A program made the translations under genes and the position numbers. Of a stretch of 64,000 nt of DNA, positions 21,716 through 30,325 are shown in pieces. How positions within the stretch are numbered: position 1 is the stretch's first letter; each line of letters opens with the position of its first letter. Source of the stretch: Photobacterium salinisoli (GTDB lineage Bacteria; Pseudomonadota; Gammaproteobacteria; Enterobacterales; Vibrionaceae); contig NZ_QZMS01000011.1 in NCBI RefSeq assembly GCF_003614885.1, positions 1 to 64,000 of the forward strand, given 5' to 3'. The notes beneath the pieces are model-generated. The model did no database searches, was not told the origin of the DNA, and worked only from the letters and a program-made list of their open reading frames with translations.

Positions 21716-21870
21716 TAAGCCCACCCCATACGTTGATTTAATTCAGCGCGTGCCTGATTGGCATCATTCAGAAATTGAAATGCAGATTCACGATCCCCGG
21801 CTAGCCGATACTGGCGAGACAGAATTAAGCTGGCTTTGATTTCGTTTTTGATGAGTTGAATTGTATTCAT
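21715..21870 (-). CDS. 51-residue helical protein, element 2
   Basis: Short, soluble helical protein (IKNEIKASLILSRQYRLAGD, then AFQFLNDANQARAELNQ). ATGA overlap with the upstream gene and TAATG overlap with the next. Not recognised; part of the early replication operon. Confidence 0.55.
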   Translation of the reverse strand: MNTIQLIKNEIKASLILSRQYRLAGDRESAFQFLNDANQARAELNQRMGWA

Positions 21871-22115
21871 AATGCACCGCCATTAATTAGAGCAGCGCGG
21901 CGCAGTATGGCGGTTCGACGGGCTTCGGCCTGAAATCTGCGTGAATATCGCATATCCTGACCTCCCTTGAATGTTCGGCCAGTATTCAATCCCAGTGATT
22001 CACGTAAAGCACGGACACCCGCTAACCGCTTTTGGGTTAGCGCTGCATCAAAATCAGTCAATCCGGCCATGTCCGGGCAAGGTGAGTGAATAGGATTTTT
22101 TTGCGCAGTGTCCAT
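21867..22115 (-). CDS. Unknown 82-residue basic protein, first gene of the element 2 operon
   Basis: Soluble protein rich in Arg and Ala, with KRLAGVRALRESLGLNTGRT and a helical end EARRTAILRRAA. It is the first gene after the divergent promoter region opposite the HTH gene. Could bind DNA. Not recognised. Confidence 0.55.
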   Translation of the reverse strand: MDTAQKNPIHSPCPDMAGLTDFDAALTQKRLAGVRALRESLGLNTGRTFKGGQDMRYSRRFQAEARRTAILRRAALINGGAL

Positions 22116-22198
22116 GATTAATATCCTGTCTGATCAGCACTTTTTTGTGTGACAGGTATTAAATAGCAAGAGAAAATTACGTGCAAGATACCCTTACT

Positions 22199-22225
22199 AT
22201 AGGATTGATCATTTTGATCGCCTAT
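22199..22225. promoter_or_regulatory. Candidate operator between the HTH gene and the element 2 operon
   Basis: ATAGG at one end and CCTAT at the other with two GATC-containing blocks between (TTGATCATTTTGATC). The imperfect dyad lies in the 144-base divergent region and would suit binding by the HTH protein. No direct proof. Confidence 0.4.
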
Positions 22226-22259
22226 GATTTAACAATCTTGCCTCGCGACGGACAAATAA

Positions 22260-22523
22260 ATGACGCACACAATTGAATTGTTGAACCAAGTAAAAGCCAA
22301 GTACAGCCTGACTACAGACTACCAACTCTCTAAAATTCTAGGGGTTTCTCGTGCGCGCGTTAGTAATTGGATGCTTGGTAAGAATTCAATGGAGTGGGAT
22401 GTTGCGTTTAAAGTAGCTGACCTTCTGCAAATTGATGATCAAAATGTCGTCAGCTGTATCCTTCATGATAAGTACGAAAACCCTCGTTTATTCAAGGCAT
22501 TAAACCTCGAACAACACGCATAA
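22260..22523 (+). CDS. HTH (Cro/CI-like) phage regulator, element 2
   Basis: 87 residues. HTH at about 18-45 (DYQLSKILGVSRARVSNWML), then a short acidic helix region. It resembles the HTH gene of element 1 in size and in position at the outer end of the element, reading toward the dif-like site; its stop lies 5 bases before that site. Divergent from the phage operon. Probable lysogeny repressor (inference), DUF3693/XRE type. Confidence 0.75.
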   Translation: MTHTIELLNQVKAKYSLTTDYQLSKILGVSRARVSNWMLGKNSMEWDVAFKVADLLQIDDQNVVSCILHDKYENPRLFKALNLEQHA

Positions 22524-22528
22524 CTTAG

Positions 22529-22556
22529 ACTTACCACACTCTATGTTATGCGCACT
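22529..22556. other. dif-like site C: degenerate XerD arm, intact XerC arm
   Basis: The arm ACTTACCACAC (22529-22539) matches the XerD consensus at 7 of 11 positions; centre TCTATG (22540-22545) and XerC arm TTATGCGCACT (22546-22556) are identical to those of the central dif. This is the outer junction of element 2 with host DNA. Confidence 0.85.
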
Positions 22557-22607
22557 TATGGGTGCGTTCTAGTTAGAAGCATCAGGCTTGAGCCAGATTG
22601 ATTTAAA

Positions 22608-22862
22608 TTACTTCCCTTTATCTTTTTTCTTATCTTTATCATGGCCTTGGCCTGGATTGTGATCGCCTTGGACACTGCGATTATCGTTGTTTTTATTTAC
22701 TTTGTTTTGTTCATCACAGTCATCAGAACGAATCTTGACGTTGTTACTGTCTATGCGAATGCAGTCTTTGTTGATTTCAATGTTCTCACCTGACACAGTG
22801 ATTTCTGCAACAGCAACTGAGAATGGTACCAATGCCGAAATGATATAAAGGGAAAGCTTCAT
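22608..22862 (-). CDS. Small secreted DUF3060-like protein
   Basis: 84 residues. Signal peptide (about 1-19, LYIISALVPFSVAVA), then a short beta part with two Cys (NKDCIRIDSNNVKIRSDDCD) like a fragment of the DUF3060 repeat domain, then an Asn/Asp/Lys-rich hydrophilic tail ending KDKKKDKGK. Exported to the periplasm. It is the first host gene beyond the outer dif-like site. Function unknown. Confidence 0.6.
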   Translation of the reverse strand: MKLSLYIISALVPFSVAVAEITVSGENIEINKDCIRIDSNNVKIRSDDCDEQNKVNKNNDNRSVQGDHNPGQGHDKDKKKDKGK

Positions 22863-22933
22863 CGTTGTTACTCCGAATCAATTCACAATAGCAATCATAT
22901 TAATGTAGACGAAGTTGTACAAAACAACGGTCT

Positions 22934-24238
22934 TTAACACTTTGCCACTGGTATTTCGTCTAACTTAGTGGTCCATCGGTTTGAGCGGAACGCTTGGCGC
23001 ATGTGCCAATTGCTGGTTGCGATAACGGATGCTGGTTTAAGGCCATTTTTATAACGCGTATTGAGCTTGTCTGTGATGAGCATGAGATCGCGGCGTTTAC
23101 TCTCTTGCAGCGCATCTTCGCTAAACATGTCTAACTGAAGTTTGTTCTCACTCACAGGGCTGAGCTCATTCAGCATTACGCCAATTTTTTGATATGAATA
23201 ACCAGGACGATACATTTTAGCCAGCTGCGCTTGTGCTGAAATTATCAGCTTTTGCGTATCCTGAGTCGGGCAAACCAAGGATTCCATACTGCTTTTATTG
23301 TGTTGAGGTAGCTGTTTATAGCGATTTGTTCGTATATAAACCCCAACTGAGGATGCTTGACTCCCCTGTTTCCGCAGTTTTTCACCGGCACGATGACAAT
23401 GAAAAGCAAGTGCAGATTGTAATTCTTGTTGATCCGTAATACCTATACCAAAGCTCCGGCTCGAGAGAATTTGTTTTTTAGGTACGTCAATATCTCCTGG
23501 ATCAATACAACTGATACCCTGGAGCTCTAATACTGTACGAGTCAGGCCAACATTCCAGAGTTGACGCATAAACGCAATATCCTGATTGGCTAATTGCCAC
23601 GCTGTAGTTATACCGCTGGTTTTCAGTCGGGTAGCCAATCGCGCTCCAATCCCCCATACATCCTGAACATCCATTCTTTCCAGCAGCCACTCTCTTTGCC
23701 GCTCCGTTTGAATATGAAGCACGCCATGTACTCTGTTTTCATAATGTTTGGCTGCATTGTTGGCAAGTTTCGCCAGTGTTGGTGATGTACCAATGCCAAC
23801 ACGTACAGCTAAGCCAAGCCTCTTCTTAATCGCCTCAACAATACCTTTACCATAACTTGTCAGTGTTTCTGTGGCCAAACCGTCTAATCGTATAAAGGCT
23901 TCATCAATTGAATACTGTTCAACATGAGGAGAAAATTGCCTCAACTCGTCGATAAAACGCTGGCTCATATCGGCGTACAGAGCGTAATTTGAACTGCGTA
24001 CCTCGACACCTGCACGTTTAGCTTCTCGTTCAATTTTGTACCAGACTGCCCCACGTTTTATACCTGCCGCTTTTGCTTGTGCATTAATAGCAACGCAACA
24101 GCCATCGTTGTTTGAAAGCACTACAACAGGCTTGTTTGCTAATTTGGGGTCAAATAATTGCTCGCAGGCAGTGTAAAAACTCTGAACATCAACCAGCGCC
24201 CAGATCTGATGCTTGTTTCCAGATACTGTTTGAGTCAT
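22934..24238 (-). CDS. umuC: DNA polymerase V catalytic subunit UmuC
   Basis: 434 residues (E. coli 422). Y-family polymerase: N-terminal ALVDVQSFYTACE with the first metal-binding Asp; YALYADMSQR; catalytic YSIDEAFIRLDG with Asp-Glu pair; helix-hairpin-helix part near DVWGIGARLATRLK; C-terminal little-finger domain with SSRSFG. It copies across DNA lesions during the SOS response when joined with UmuD'2. Start overlaps the end of umuD by ATGA, so the pair is translationally coupled. Confidence 0.95.
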   Translation of the reverse strand: MTQTVSGNKHQIWALVDVQSFYTACEQLFDPKLANKPVVVLSNNDGCCVAINAQAKAAGIKRGAVWYKIEREAKRAGVEVRSSNYALYADMSQRFIDELRQFSPHVEQYSIDEAFIRLDGLATETLTSYGKGIVEAIKKRLGLAVRVGIGTSPTLAKLANNAAKHYENRVHGVLHIQTERQREWLLERMDVQDVWGIGARLATRLKTSGITTAWQLANQDIAFMRQLWNVGLTRTVLELQGISCIDPGDIDVPKKQILSSRSFGIGITDQQELQSALAFHCHRAGEKLRKQGSQASSVGVYIRTNRYKQLPQHNKSSMESLVCPTQDTQKLIISAQAQLAKMYRPGYSYQKIGVMLNELSPVSENKLQLDMFSEDALQESKRRDLMLITDKLNTRYKNGLKPASVIATSNWHMRQAFRSNRWTTKLDEIPVAKC

Positions 24239-24624
24239 CAGCGATCCAGTAAGTTATGAATATTACGTGTAACCACGCCAAAAATTTCAGAGTCCTCCGG
24301 CATGGGAAATGGCTTCATCGCCGGGTTTTCAGCTTTTAGCCACCAGGCATTTTTATGCCGGATGAGGCGCTTGCACGTGAACTCATCGAAGATGCGGGCA
24401 ATAACAATCCTGCCCGGCAGAACAGCTTCAGCACGGTCCACAACCAATAAGTCGCCATCGTAAATACCGGCACCTGTCATAGACTCGCCAGACGCTTTTA
24501 GGACAAAAGTGGCATTGGGATGACGAATAAGATAATCCATCAGTTCCAGTGACTCTTCATGCCCATCAGCTGGCGATGGGAACCCACACCGAACAGATTC
24601 AATAAACAAAGGTAATACAGCCAT
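24238..24624 (-). CDS. umuD: UmuD, SOS protease-like subunit of polymerase V
   Basis: 128 residues. Cleavage site Cys13-Gly14 (VRCGFPSPADG) followed by an S24 peptidase-type domain with nucleophile Ser48 (SGESM) and general base Lys85 (FTCKRL). RecA-stimulated self-cleavage gives UmuD', which joins UmuC. Slightly shorter at the N-terminus than E. coli UmuD (139). A consensus LexA box lies 25 bases upstream. Confidence 0.95.
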   Translation of the reverse strand: MAVLPLFIESVRCGFPSPADGHEESLELMDYLIRHPNATFVLKASGESMTGAGIYDGDLLVVDRAEAVLPGRIVIARIFDEFTCKRLIRHKNAWWLKAENPAMKPFPMPEDSEIFGVVTRNIHNLLDR

Positions 24625-24648
24625 TGTTTGTTACCCTCTCAATAAGAA

Positions 24649-24664
24649 CTGTATATAAAAACAG
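24649..24664 (-). promoter_or_regulatory. LexA (SOS) box of umuDC
   Basis: CTGTATATAAAAACAG, a perfect CTGT-N8-ACAG match, just upstream of umuD and overlapping its likely -10 region. Confidence 0.9.
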
Positions 24665-24802
24665 TATAAAAGGTAATTGGTGTACTGAACAGAGAAAATA
24701 CGCGGCATAGCTCTGAAAAGTTCAGAGAGTGGCTAATACACTGAAATAACTAGATAAAATGTATAGCTCTTTATCTCACATTTAGGTGATGCCAATGGGG
24801 AC

Positions 24803-24818
24803 CTGTTTTTATATACAG
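24803..24818 (+). promoter_or_regulatory. Second LexA box, exact reverse complement of the umuD box
   Basis: CTGTTTTTATATACAG, identical to the complement of 24649-24664. It points rightward, toward the SPOR lipoprotein gene, with a possible -10 (TATACA) inside it, as for the umuD promoter. Confidence 0.75.
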
Positions 24819-24848
24819 TGTCGTGGTATTCTGGCGCCCATAGCAATC

Positions 24849-24953
24849 ATGCTGCTACATATTTGCAAAAAAACGGGCAAGTTTGCTTTAAAAAACAACA
24901 AACTCAACGCTAATTTAGGGATTTATCCGATCGCCAGTTTATCTTATGGCTAA
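24849..24953 (+). CDS. Possible 34-residue SOS-linked small ORF
   Basis: Open frame from ATG at 24849, 30 bases after the second LexA box, starting MLLHICKKTGKFALKNNK. No good ribosome site is visible. The end overlaps a perfect 9-bp hairpin (24933-24959, GCCAGTTTA / TAAACTGGC). The transcript may instead be only a leader of the next gene. Confidence 0.2.
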   Translation: MLLHICKKTGKFALKNNKLNANLGIYPIASLSYG

Positions 24954-24997
24954 ACTGGCCGCCTGTTGGTGACAGGGATTGGAATTGGAGAATGAAA

Positions 24998-25405
24998 ATG
25001 CGAAAAATCATCATGATTTTAGCACTGGCCGTGCTCAGTGGCTGTGCTTTACAGCCTGACCCGCAGTATCACACTGGGCAGTGCGTCGGGAAAATGACAA
25101 CAGAAGAAGCGTATGGGCATTTGGACCCTAATCGTTACACTATTCAGGTACTTGCTTTGAGTGAAGAACGAGATATTCGCGGCTATCTGCGGGAAATCCC
25201 AGGGCAGGATCCAATTTGGGTTAACTGGAAACACAGTTTAGGTAAGAGCTGGTACGCTGTTATTTATGGCGATTTTGCCACTAAACAAGAAGCGAAGCAG
25301 CGTATTCAAACTTTATCGCCTCGTATATTGGCACAAGGTCCGTTCGTCCGCAGTTTTGCGGAAGTGCAAAGTGATAAGCAAACTGACGTTTTTCGTATGC
25401 GTTAA
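24998..25405 (+). CDS. SPOR-domain lipoprotein
   Basis: 135 residues from the ATG at 24998 (GGAG upstream; an ATG two codons earlier is too close to it). Lipoprotein signal with lipobox LSGC, then a SPOR-like domain (YTIQVLALSEERDIRGYLRE ... WYAVIYGDFATKQEAKQRI). SPOR domains bind denuded septal peptidoglycan, so it is probably an outer-membrane lipoprotein of the division or envelope system. Possibly under SOS control through the box at 24803 (inference). Confidence 0.75.
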   Translation: MRKIIMILALAVLSGCALQPDPQYHTGQCVGKMTTEEAYGHLDPNRYTIQVLALSEERDIRGYLREIPGQDPIWVNWKHSLGKSWYAVIYGDFATKQEAKQRIQTLSPRILAQGPFVRSFAEVQSDKQTDVFRMR

Positions 25406-25436
25406 AAAAAGTGCGCTCAGATTATCTGGGCGCACT
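25404..25436 (-). terminator. Terminator of etfBA (leftward)
   Basis: AGTGCGC (25410-25416) pairs with GCGCACT (25430-25436); read leftward it is followed by a T-run. It also separates the convergent SPOR gene. Confidence 0.8.
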
Positions 25437-25452
25437 CCTGATCCCTTTCACA

Positions 25453-26382
25453 TTAAAGCTTTTCGATGAGCTCGGGTAAAATCTCAAACAGGTCACCGAC
25501 TAACCCATAGTCAGCTATATCAAAGATTGGCGCATCAGGATCTTTGTTGATTGCGACAATCACTTTCGCATCTTTCATCCCAGCCAAATGCTGTATTGCG
25601 CCTGAAATACCCACAGCAATATAGAGCTCTGGCGCAACAATTTTACCGGTCTGGCCCACTTGCAGATCGTTTGATACAAAACCCGCATCGACAGCAGCTC
25701 GAGAAGCCCCCACTGCAGCACCAAGTTTATCCGCAAGCCTTTCTATCATTGCGAAATGCGCTTTATCTCCAAGCCCCCGGCCACCGGAAACCACCACACG
25801 CGCAGCGGGCAACTCTGGGCGGCTACTTTGTGTAATTTCACTGGACACATATTCAGAGTTAGGCGATTCGATCACTTTTTCTATTTCGACGATCGGGGCC
25901 GATTCCCCGCTTGTGGCTGAAGAGTCAAATGCTGAAGCACGCACAGTAATCAGCTTTTTACTATCCAGCGACTTTACTTTGGCCAGTGCATTACCTGCAT
26001 ATATCGGCCGGATTACGGTATCGGCAGACTCGATGCTGACTACATCTGCCAGTAATCCAACATCCAGAAGGCCGGCTACACGCGGTAATACGTTTTTTCC
26101 GGTGGTCGTTGCTGCCATAAGTAAGTGAGAATAATCGGCTGATACCTCAGCGATAAGCGCTGACATATTTTCAGCCAGCCAATGTGTGTAAACAGGATGA
26201 TCGGCCAGAAGTACTTTACTCACACCCTCAATGCCAGCAGCCTGCTCTGCCACATCCCGGCATTGGTAACCCGCGACCAAGACATGACAATCACTTTCAA
26301 GTGACTGACTCGCAGTTATCACCTTGGATGTCTCGGGTGATAGCGTATGATTATCGTGCTCTGCAATGATAAGTACACTCAT
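25453..26382 (-). CDS. etfA: Electron transfer flavoprotein alpha subunit
   Basis: 309 residues, usual size. N-terminal alpha/beta domain, C-terminal FAD-binding domain with [31 protein letters not shown] and [10 protein letters not shown] signatures. With EtfB it carries electrons from acyl-CoA dehydrogenases to the quinone reductase encoded at 27301. Start overlaps the etfB stop by 4 bases. Confidence 0.95.
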   Translation of the reverse strand: MSVLIIAEHDNHTLSPETSKVITASQSLESDCHVLVAGYQCRDVAEQAAGIEGVSKVLLADHPVYTHWLAENMSALIAEVSADYSHLLMAATTTGKNVLPRVAGLLDVGLLADVVSIESADTVIRPIYAGNALAKVKSLDSKKLITVRASAFDSSATSGESAPIVEIEKVIESPNSEYVSSEITQSSRPELPAARVVVSGGRGLGDKAHFAMIERLADKLGAAVGASRAAVDAGFVSNDLQVGQTGKIVAPELYIAVGISGAIQHLAGMKDAKVIVAINKDPDAPIFDIADYGLVGDLFEILPELIEKL

Positions 26383-27131
26383 GAGATCACCTTGGCTTCA
26401 TTTTTTAATTTATCAACCAACTCGGAAACTGAACCTACTTTTGTCCCTTCCTGGCGAGTAGGAGGTGATGAGACTGCCAGAATTTCCTGATTTTGTGACA
26501 GCGTCACTCCAAGGTTATCCAAGCTGATAACCTCCATCGGTTTTTGCTTCGCTTTCATGATATTGGGCAATGAGGCATATCTGGGCTCATTTAACCGGAG
26601 ATCGGTACTGACTACCGCAGGAAGCCGTAACTTGACCGTTTCCAAACCGCCATCAATTTCTCGGGTAACCTTGATAAAACCGTTATCGACATCAATCTTT
26701 GAAGCGAAAGTCCCCTGAGGAAAACCAGACATGGCAGATAACATTTGAGCGACTTGATTATTATCTGAATCAATTGATTGCTTACCCATAATCACCAGAT
26801 CAGGCGATTCACTTTTTACAAGGGCATAAAGAATGCGTGCAATATTCAGAGGTTCAGCTTGTGTAGCCCCCTCGATGTGAATGGCTCTGTCTGCGCCAAG
26901 TGCTAAAGCAGTACGGAGTTGTTCCTGGCAATTCTTGTCACCTATGCTGACTACCACCACCTCACTGGCCGAGCCGGCTTCTTTCATACGAACTGCTTCT
27001 TCTATGGCAATTTCGCAAAAAGGATTAATGGCCATTTTCACATTATGTTGCTCAACGCCTGAGCCGTCGGATTTAACACGGATCTTCACATACGGGTCTA
27101 TCACCCTTTTGATTGCGACTAACACTTTCAC
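26379..27131 (-). CDS. etfB: Electron transfer flavoprotein beta subunit
   Basis: 250 residues. AMP-binding beta subunit with KVAINPFCEIAIEEAVRMKE near the N-terminus and LRLNEPRYASLPNIMKAKQK, both classic for EtfB. First gene of etfBA, divergent from the ETF-quinone oxidoreductase gene; the 169-base gap between them probably has both promoters. Confidence 0.95.
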   Translation of the reverse strand: MKVLVAIKRVIDPYVKIRVKSDGSGVEQHNVKMAINPFCEIAIEEAVRMKEAGSASEVVVVSIGDKNCQEQLRTALALGADRAIHIEGATQAEPLNIARILYALVKSESPDLVIMGKQSIDSDNNQVAQMLSAMSGFPQGTFASKIDVDNGFIKVTREIDGGLETVKLRLPAVVSTDLRLNEPRYASLPNIMKAKQKPMEVISLDNLGVTLSQNQEILAVSSPPTRQEGTKVGSVSELVDKLKNEAKVIS

Positions 27132-27300
27132 TGGTAGCTCCTTTGCAAATCAATATGTTAATGAAGAAATACAGAGAAATGACTGCTCAATCGGGCAGTC
27201 ATAAGCCCGGAGATGTCTTTTGCATTGAGTGTGGTTCGGGTTTACGTTTACGTCAACTGGACTACAGTTAGTCATAGATTGAATAAAAGGGACATGGGGC

Positions 27301-28944
27301 ATGGAAAGAGAAAGCATGGCGTTTGATGTAGTCATTGTCGGAGCCGGTCCAGCGGGGTTATCAGCAGCATGCAGGCTTATGCAACTGGCGAAAGATAGTG
27401 AGAAAGAGTTATCGGTTTGTGTGATCGAAAAAGGGGCGGAAGTAGGCTCGCACATCATTTCTGGTGCCCTCTTTGAGCCCAGAGCATTAAACGAACTTTT
27501 CCCTGATTGGCAAAGTCGTGAGGCACCACTTCATACCCAGGCCCAGAACGATAAGATGTATTGGCTCTCCAATCAGTACAATCAGTTTTGTATCCCTTCA
27601 GCGCTTGTTCCTTCCCCGCTTCAAAATGATGGGAATTTTATTATCAGTCTTGGTGAATTATGCCGCTGGCTGGCTCAACAGGCCGAAGCGCTGGGAGTAT
27701 CCATTTTTCCGGGATTTGCTGCGGCTGAGTTAATTTTCAACAACTCAGGTGCAGTGGCTGGGATCATGACGACTGATATGGGGCGCGATAATCTCGGTAA
27801 TGAAAAACCAGGTTTTCAGCCGGGTATCATACTTGAAGCAAAATATACGATTATTGCTGAAGGCTCGCGCGGGCACTTAGGCAAAGCCATCATAGAACGT
27901 TTTGAACTGGATAAAGGCAAAACACCCCAGCATTACGCAATTGGTTTTAAAGAGTTGTGGGAAGTTCCGACAGAACAGCACCAGGCTGGACTTGTCGTAC
28001 ATACTGCCGGTTGGCCACTTAGTCATACTCACACCTCAGGTGGCGGCTTTATGTACCACCTTGATGGTAATCTAGTGTCAGTCGGTTTAGTGGTCGATCT
28101 GAATTATCAACACCCATATCTCAGCCCTTTTGATGAATTTCAGCAAATGAAACACCATCCGGTTTTCGCCTCTGTGTTAAACGGCGGAGAACGACTTTCT
28201 TACGGGGCACGTGCTATTACAAAGGGCGGGCTGCACTCACTGCCGGAACAAAGCTTTCCTGGCGGATTACTGATTGGGTGTGATGCTGGAACGCTAAACG
28301 GTGCAAAAATTAAAGGCTCTCATACTGCAATGAAATCTGGCATGCTCGCGGCTGAGGCTGTTTTTTCGGAGTTAGCCGTTAACCATTCGCACACTTCATC
28401 CGATTATCATTCGTTGTTCGAGAATTCATGGCTGAAAGAGGAACTATACGAAGCCAGAAACTTCACTTCGCAAGTCCATCGCTTGGGAACATTACTTGGT
28501 GGAGCCATCGCAGCGTTAGAATTCAATGTGCTAAAAAAGAGCCTGTTTTCATTTCGGGATGAAAAACAAGACTATCAAACCCTGAAAACAATTAACCAAG
28601 CTAAACCACTCTTATACCCAAAACCAGACGGAAAACTCAGTTTTGACCGGGCTTCCTCTGTCTTTTTATCAACCGTTAAACATGATGAAAACCAGCCATG
28701 CCACTTGATACTGAAAGATAAAGCGCTACCAATAAAAATGCACTTGGACAAGTATGCCGAGCCTAGCCAGCGATACTGTCCGGCTGGTGTGTATGAAATT
28801 GTAGAAAGTAACGCACAGAAACGATTCCAAATAAATGCCGGAAACTGCATCCATTGCAAAACATGCGATATAAAGGATCCGTCCCAGAATATTGTATGGA
28901 CCCCACCTGAAGGCGGTAGCGGTCCCAATTATCGCTCTATGTGA
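27301..28944 (+). CDS. Electron transfer flavoprotein-ubiquinone oxidoreductase
   Basis: 547 residues. FAD-binding GAGPAG (14-19), a GSHIISGALFEPRAL segment typical of the family, membrane-surface quinone domain, and C-terminal 4Fe-4S site with CPAGVYE and CIHCKTCDIKDP cysteines. Passes electrons from reduced ETF to ubiquinone, linking fatty-acid or amino-acid oxidation to respiration. Divergent from etfBA. The ATG at 27316 is an alternative start. Confidence 0.95.
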   Translation: MERESMAFDVVIVGAGPAGLSAACRLMQLAKDSEKELSVCVIEKGAEVGSHIISGALFEPRALNELFPDWQSREAPLHTQAQNDKMYWLSNQYNQFCIPSALVPSPLQNDGNFIISLGELCRWLAQQAEALGVSIFPGFAAAELIFNNSGAVAGIMTTDMGRDNLGNEKPGFQPGIILEAKYTIIAEGSRGHLGKAIIERFELDKGKTPQHYAIGFKELWEVPTEQHQAGLVVHTAGWPLSHTHTSGGGFMYHLDGNLVSVGLVVDLNYQHPYLSPFDEFQQMKHHPVFASVLNGGERLSYGARAITKGGLHSLPEQSFPGGLLIGCDAGTLNGAKIKGSHTAMKSGMLAAEAVFSELAVNHSHTSSDYHSLFENSWLKEELYEARNFTSQVHRLGTLLGGAIAALEFNVLKKSLFSFRDEKQDYQTLKTINQAKPLLYPKPDGKLSFDRASSVFLSTVKHDENQPCHLILKDKALPIKMHLDKYAEPSQRYCPAGVYEIVESNAQKRFQINAGNCIHCKTCDIKDPSQNIVWTPPEGGSGPNYRSM

Positions 28945-28953
28945 GTGATCAAC

Positions 28954-29286
28954 TCACGGGTGCGTCTCAGTTCGCACCCAATCAAGATAGGCGTGATAAC
29001 CGGCTTCAATAGGCAGACAAATGATTTCCGGCGTTTCATAATTATGATTCGCCAGGATATCGGCTTCGACTTCTGAGTACTTGTCTTGCGTTGTTTTAAT
29101 GACAACCAGCTTTTCTTTGTCAGACTGGATTTTGCCTTTCCAGTGATAATAACTGTCAATACTCTGCACCTGAACACAGGCAGCCAGATGCTTGTTCAAC
29201 AAAGAATGGATGATTACCTCACCCACCTTGTCATCTGAAAACGTCGTCAGCACGACACAATACCCTTTTTCTAACATCTGCCCCAC
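28954..29286 (-). CDS. cutA: CutA-type divalent cation tolerance protein
   Basis: 110 residues, the usual CutA1 length. Contains HLAACVQVQ, YYHWKGKIQSDKE and ILANHNYETPEIICLPIEAG, all conserved in the family. Forms trimers like PII proteins; linked to copper tolerance in E. coli but the actual role is unsettled. Convergent with the ETF-QO gene with a 9-base gap. Confidence 0.9.
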   Translation of the reverse strand: MGQMLEKGYCVVLTTFSDDKVGEVIIHSLLNKHLAACVQVQSIDSYYHWKGKIQSDKEKLVVIKTTQDKYSEVEADILANHNYETPEIICLPIEAGYHAYLDWVRTETHP

Positions 29287-29303
29287 CTTACTGTTTAAAC
29301 GGC

Positions 29304-29930
29304 TTAACGCTGCGTCAGTGCCACTTTTGCACTTAGCGCAACCAGTAAACCACCAGAAACACCCTCAATCGCTTTTGCATAACCTGACATCTTAGGGTTA
29401 CCAAAAACAAAGCTACCCAACATAGCGTAAAGTAAGTTGATGCATGTGGCTAAAACGCTGAACAGTAAACCCAGGATCAACAGTTGTGTTGTGACCTGGC
29501 CAGCGCTGACATCAATGAACTGAGGTAAAAAGGACAGGAAAAATAACGCAACTTTAGGATTCAGAACACTGACAATCACACCTTGCATAAACACATTCGA
29601 TGTTGATTTTACTGGTGCGGAAGCTGTCAGCTGGCTCTTTCCGCGAATGCTGTTTCTGATTGACGAAACCCCCAAATAAAGTAAATACGCTGCTCCTAAA
29701 TATTTTATTACGCTAAATAAAAAAGCAGAGCTGAGTATAATCGTTGAAAGACCAAGCACAGCTGCCAGTGTATGTACCAAGTACCCTATCCCCAGCCCCA
29801 GAGCTGCTTGAATACCTAATTGCATTTTTCCGCGCATAGCGTTCGACACAATATAGATAACATCTGGACCCGGTACTAAGTTGAGACTGATTGAGGCCAG
29901 AGCAAAAAGTAAAAGTGTCTGAAATTCCAT
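29304..29930 (-). CDS. LysE/RhtB family amino-acid exporter
   Basis: 208 residues with about six membrane spans. N-terminal NLVPGPDVIYIVSNAMRGK is the family signature (PGPD), followed by GIQAALGLGIGYLVHTLAAVLG. Exports amino acids or related metabolites across the inner membrane; substrate unknown. The 395-base gap to the sigma gene is AT-rich and holds promoters for both, with no further gene seen. Confidence 0.85.
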   Translation of the reverse strand: MEFQTLLLFALASISLNLVPGPDVIYIVSNAMRGKMQLGIQAALGLGIGYLVHTLAAVLGLSTIILSSAFLFSVIKYLGAAYLLYLGVSSIRNSIRGKSQLTASAPVKSTSNVFMQGVIVSVLNPKVALFFLSFLPQFIDVSAGQVTTQLLILGLLFSVLATCINLLYAMLGSFVFGNPKMSGYAKAIEGVSGGLLVALSAKVALTQR

Positions 29931-30325
29931 TTTATCTTCACCTTAATGTTGCGTGCATTTGATTTTCACGCAAAGACCATAAAATAACAAAGGTTAATCA
30001 AATGATATTTTTATCTGATTACCTACTGAAATCACACCGATCATAAAGGAATATAAAGCATCAAATTTCATAAAAAATCAAGAATCTCATATCTCATGCT
30101 GTAATTTGCTACGGACCTGAATATTGACACTCATGTTAACTATTCCTTTTAAGAACAAAAAGAATGAAATTCAAACCGCTTAATAACAAATAAGTATACC
30201 TATATGGCAACTTTGTGTTTCCTGTGAATAGATTGTGTAACATCTGTGTGTTAGTGTTTTCTGGTACTGCAATAAAAACACGAAAAAATAGTTAGCTTGC
30301 TCAAGCCTTGTAGAGGGGACCAGAT

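Larger units (their letters stand above)
12298..22556 (-). mobile_element. Second tailless (PM2-like) prophage, element 2, inverted relative to element 1
   Basis: Between the dif-like sites at 12298-12325 and 22529-22556 lies a second phage with the same virion gene order as element 1 but transcribed leftward: HTH (22260, opposite strand), HUH replication protein (19878-21635), packaging ATPase (18328), membrane micro-ORF (18107), capsid protein (17298), small membrane proteins, spike genes, hydrolase (14582), holin (14045) and small basic protein (13681). Cargo genes at 12605-13547 lie next to the central dif. No integrase gene is present. About 10.2 kb. Confidence 0.85.

Noticed and set aside
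1..22556. Conventional integrase-mediated prophage insertion
   Set aside because: No tyrosine or serine recombinase gene found in either element; the ends are dif half-sites instead.
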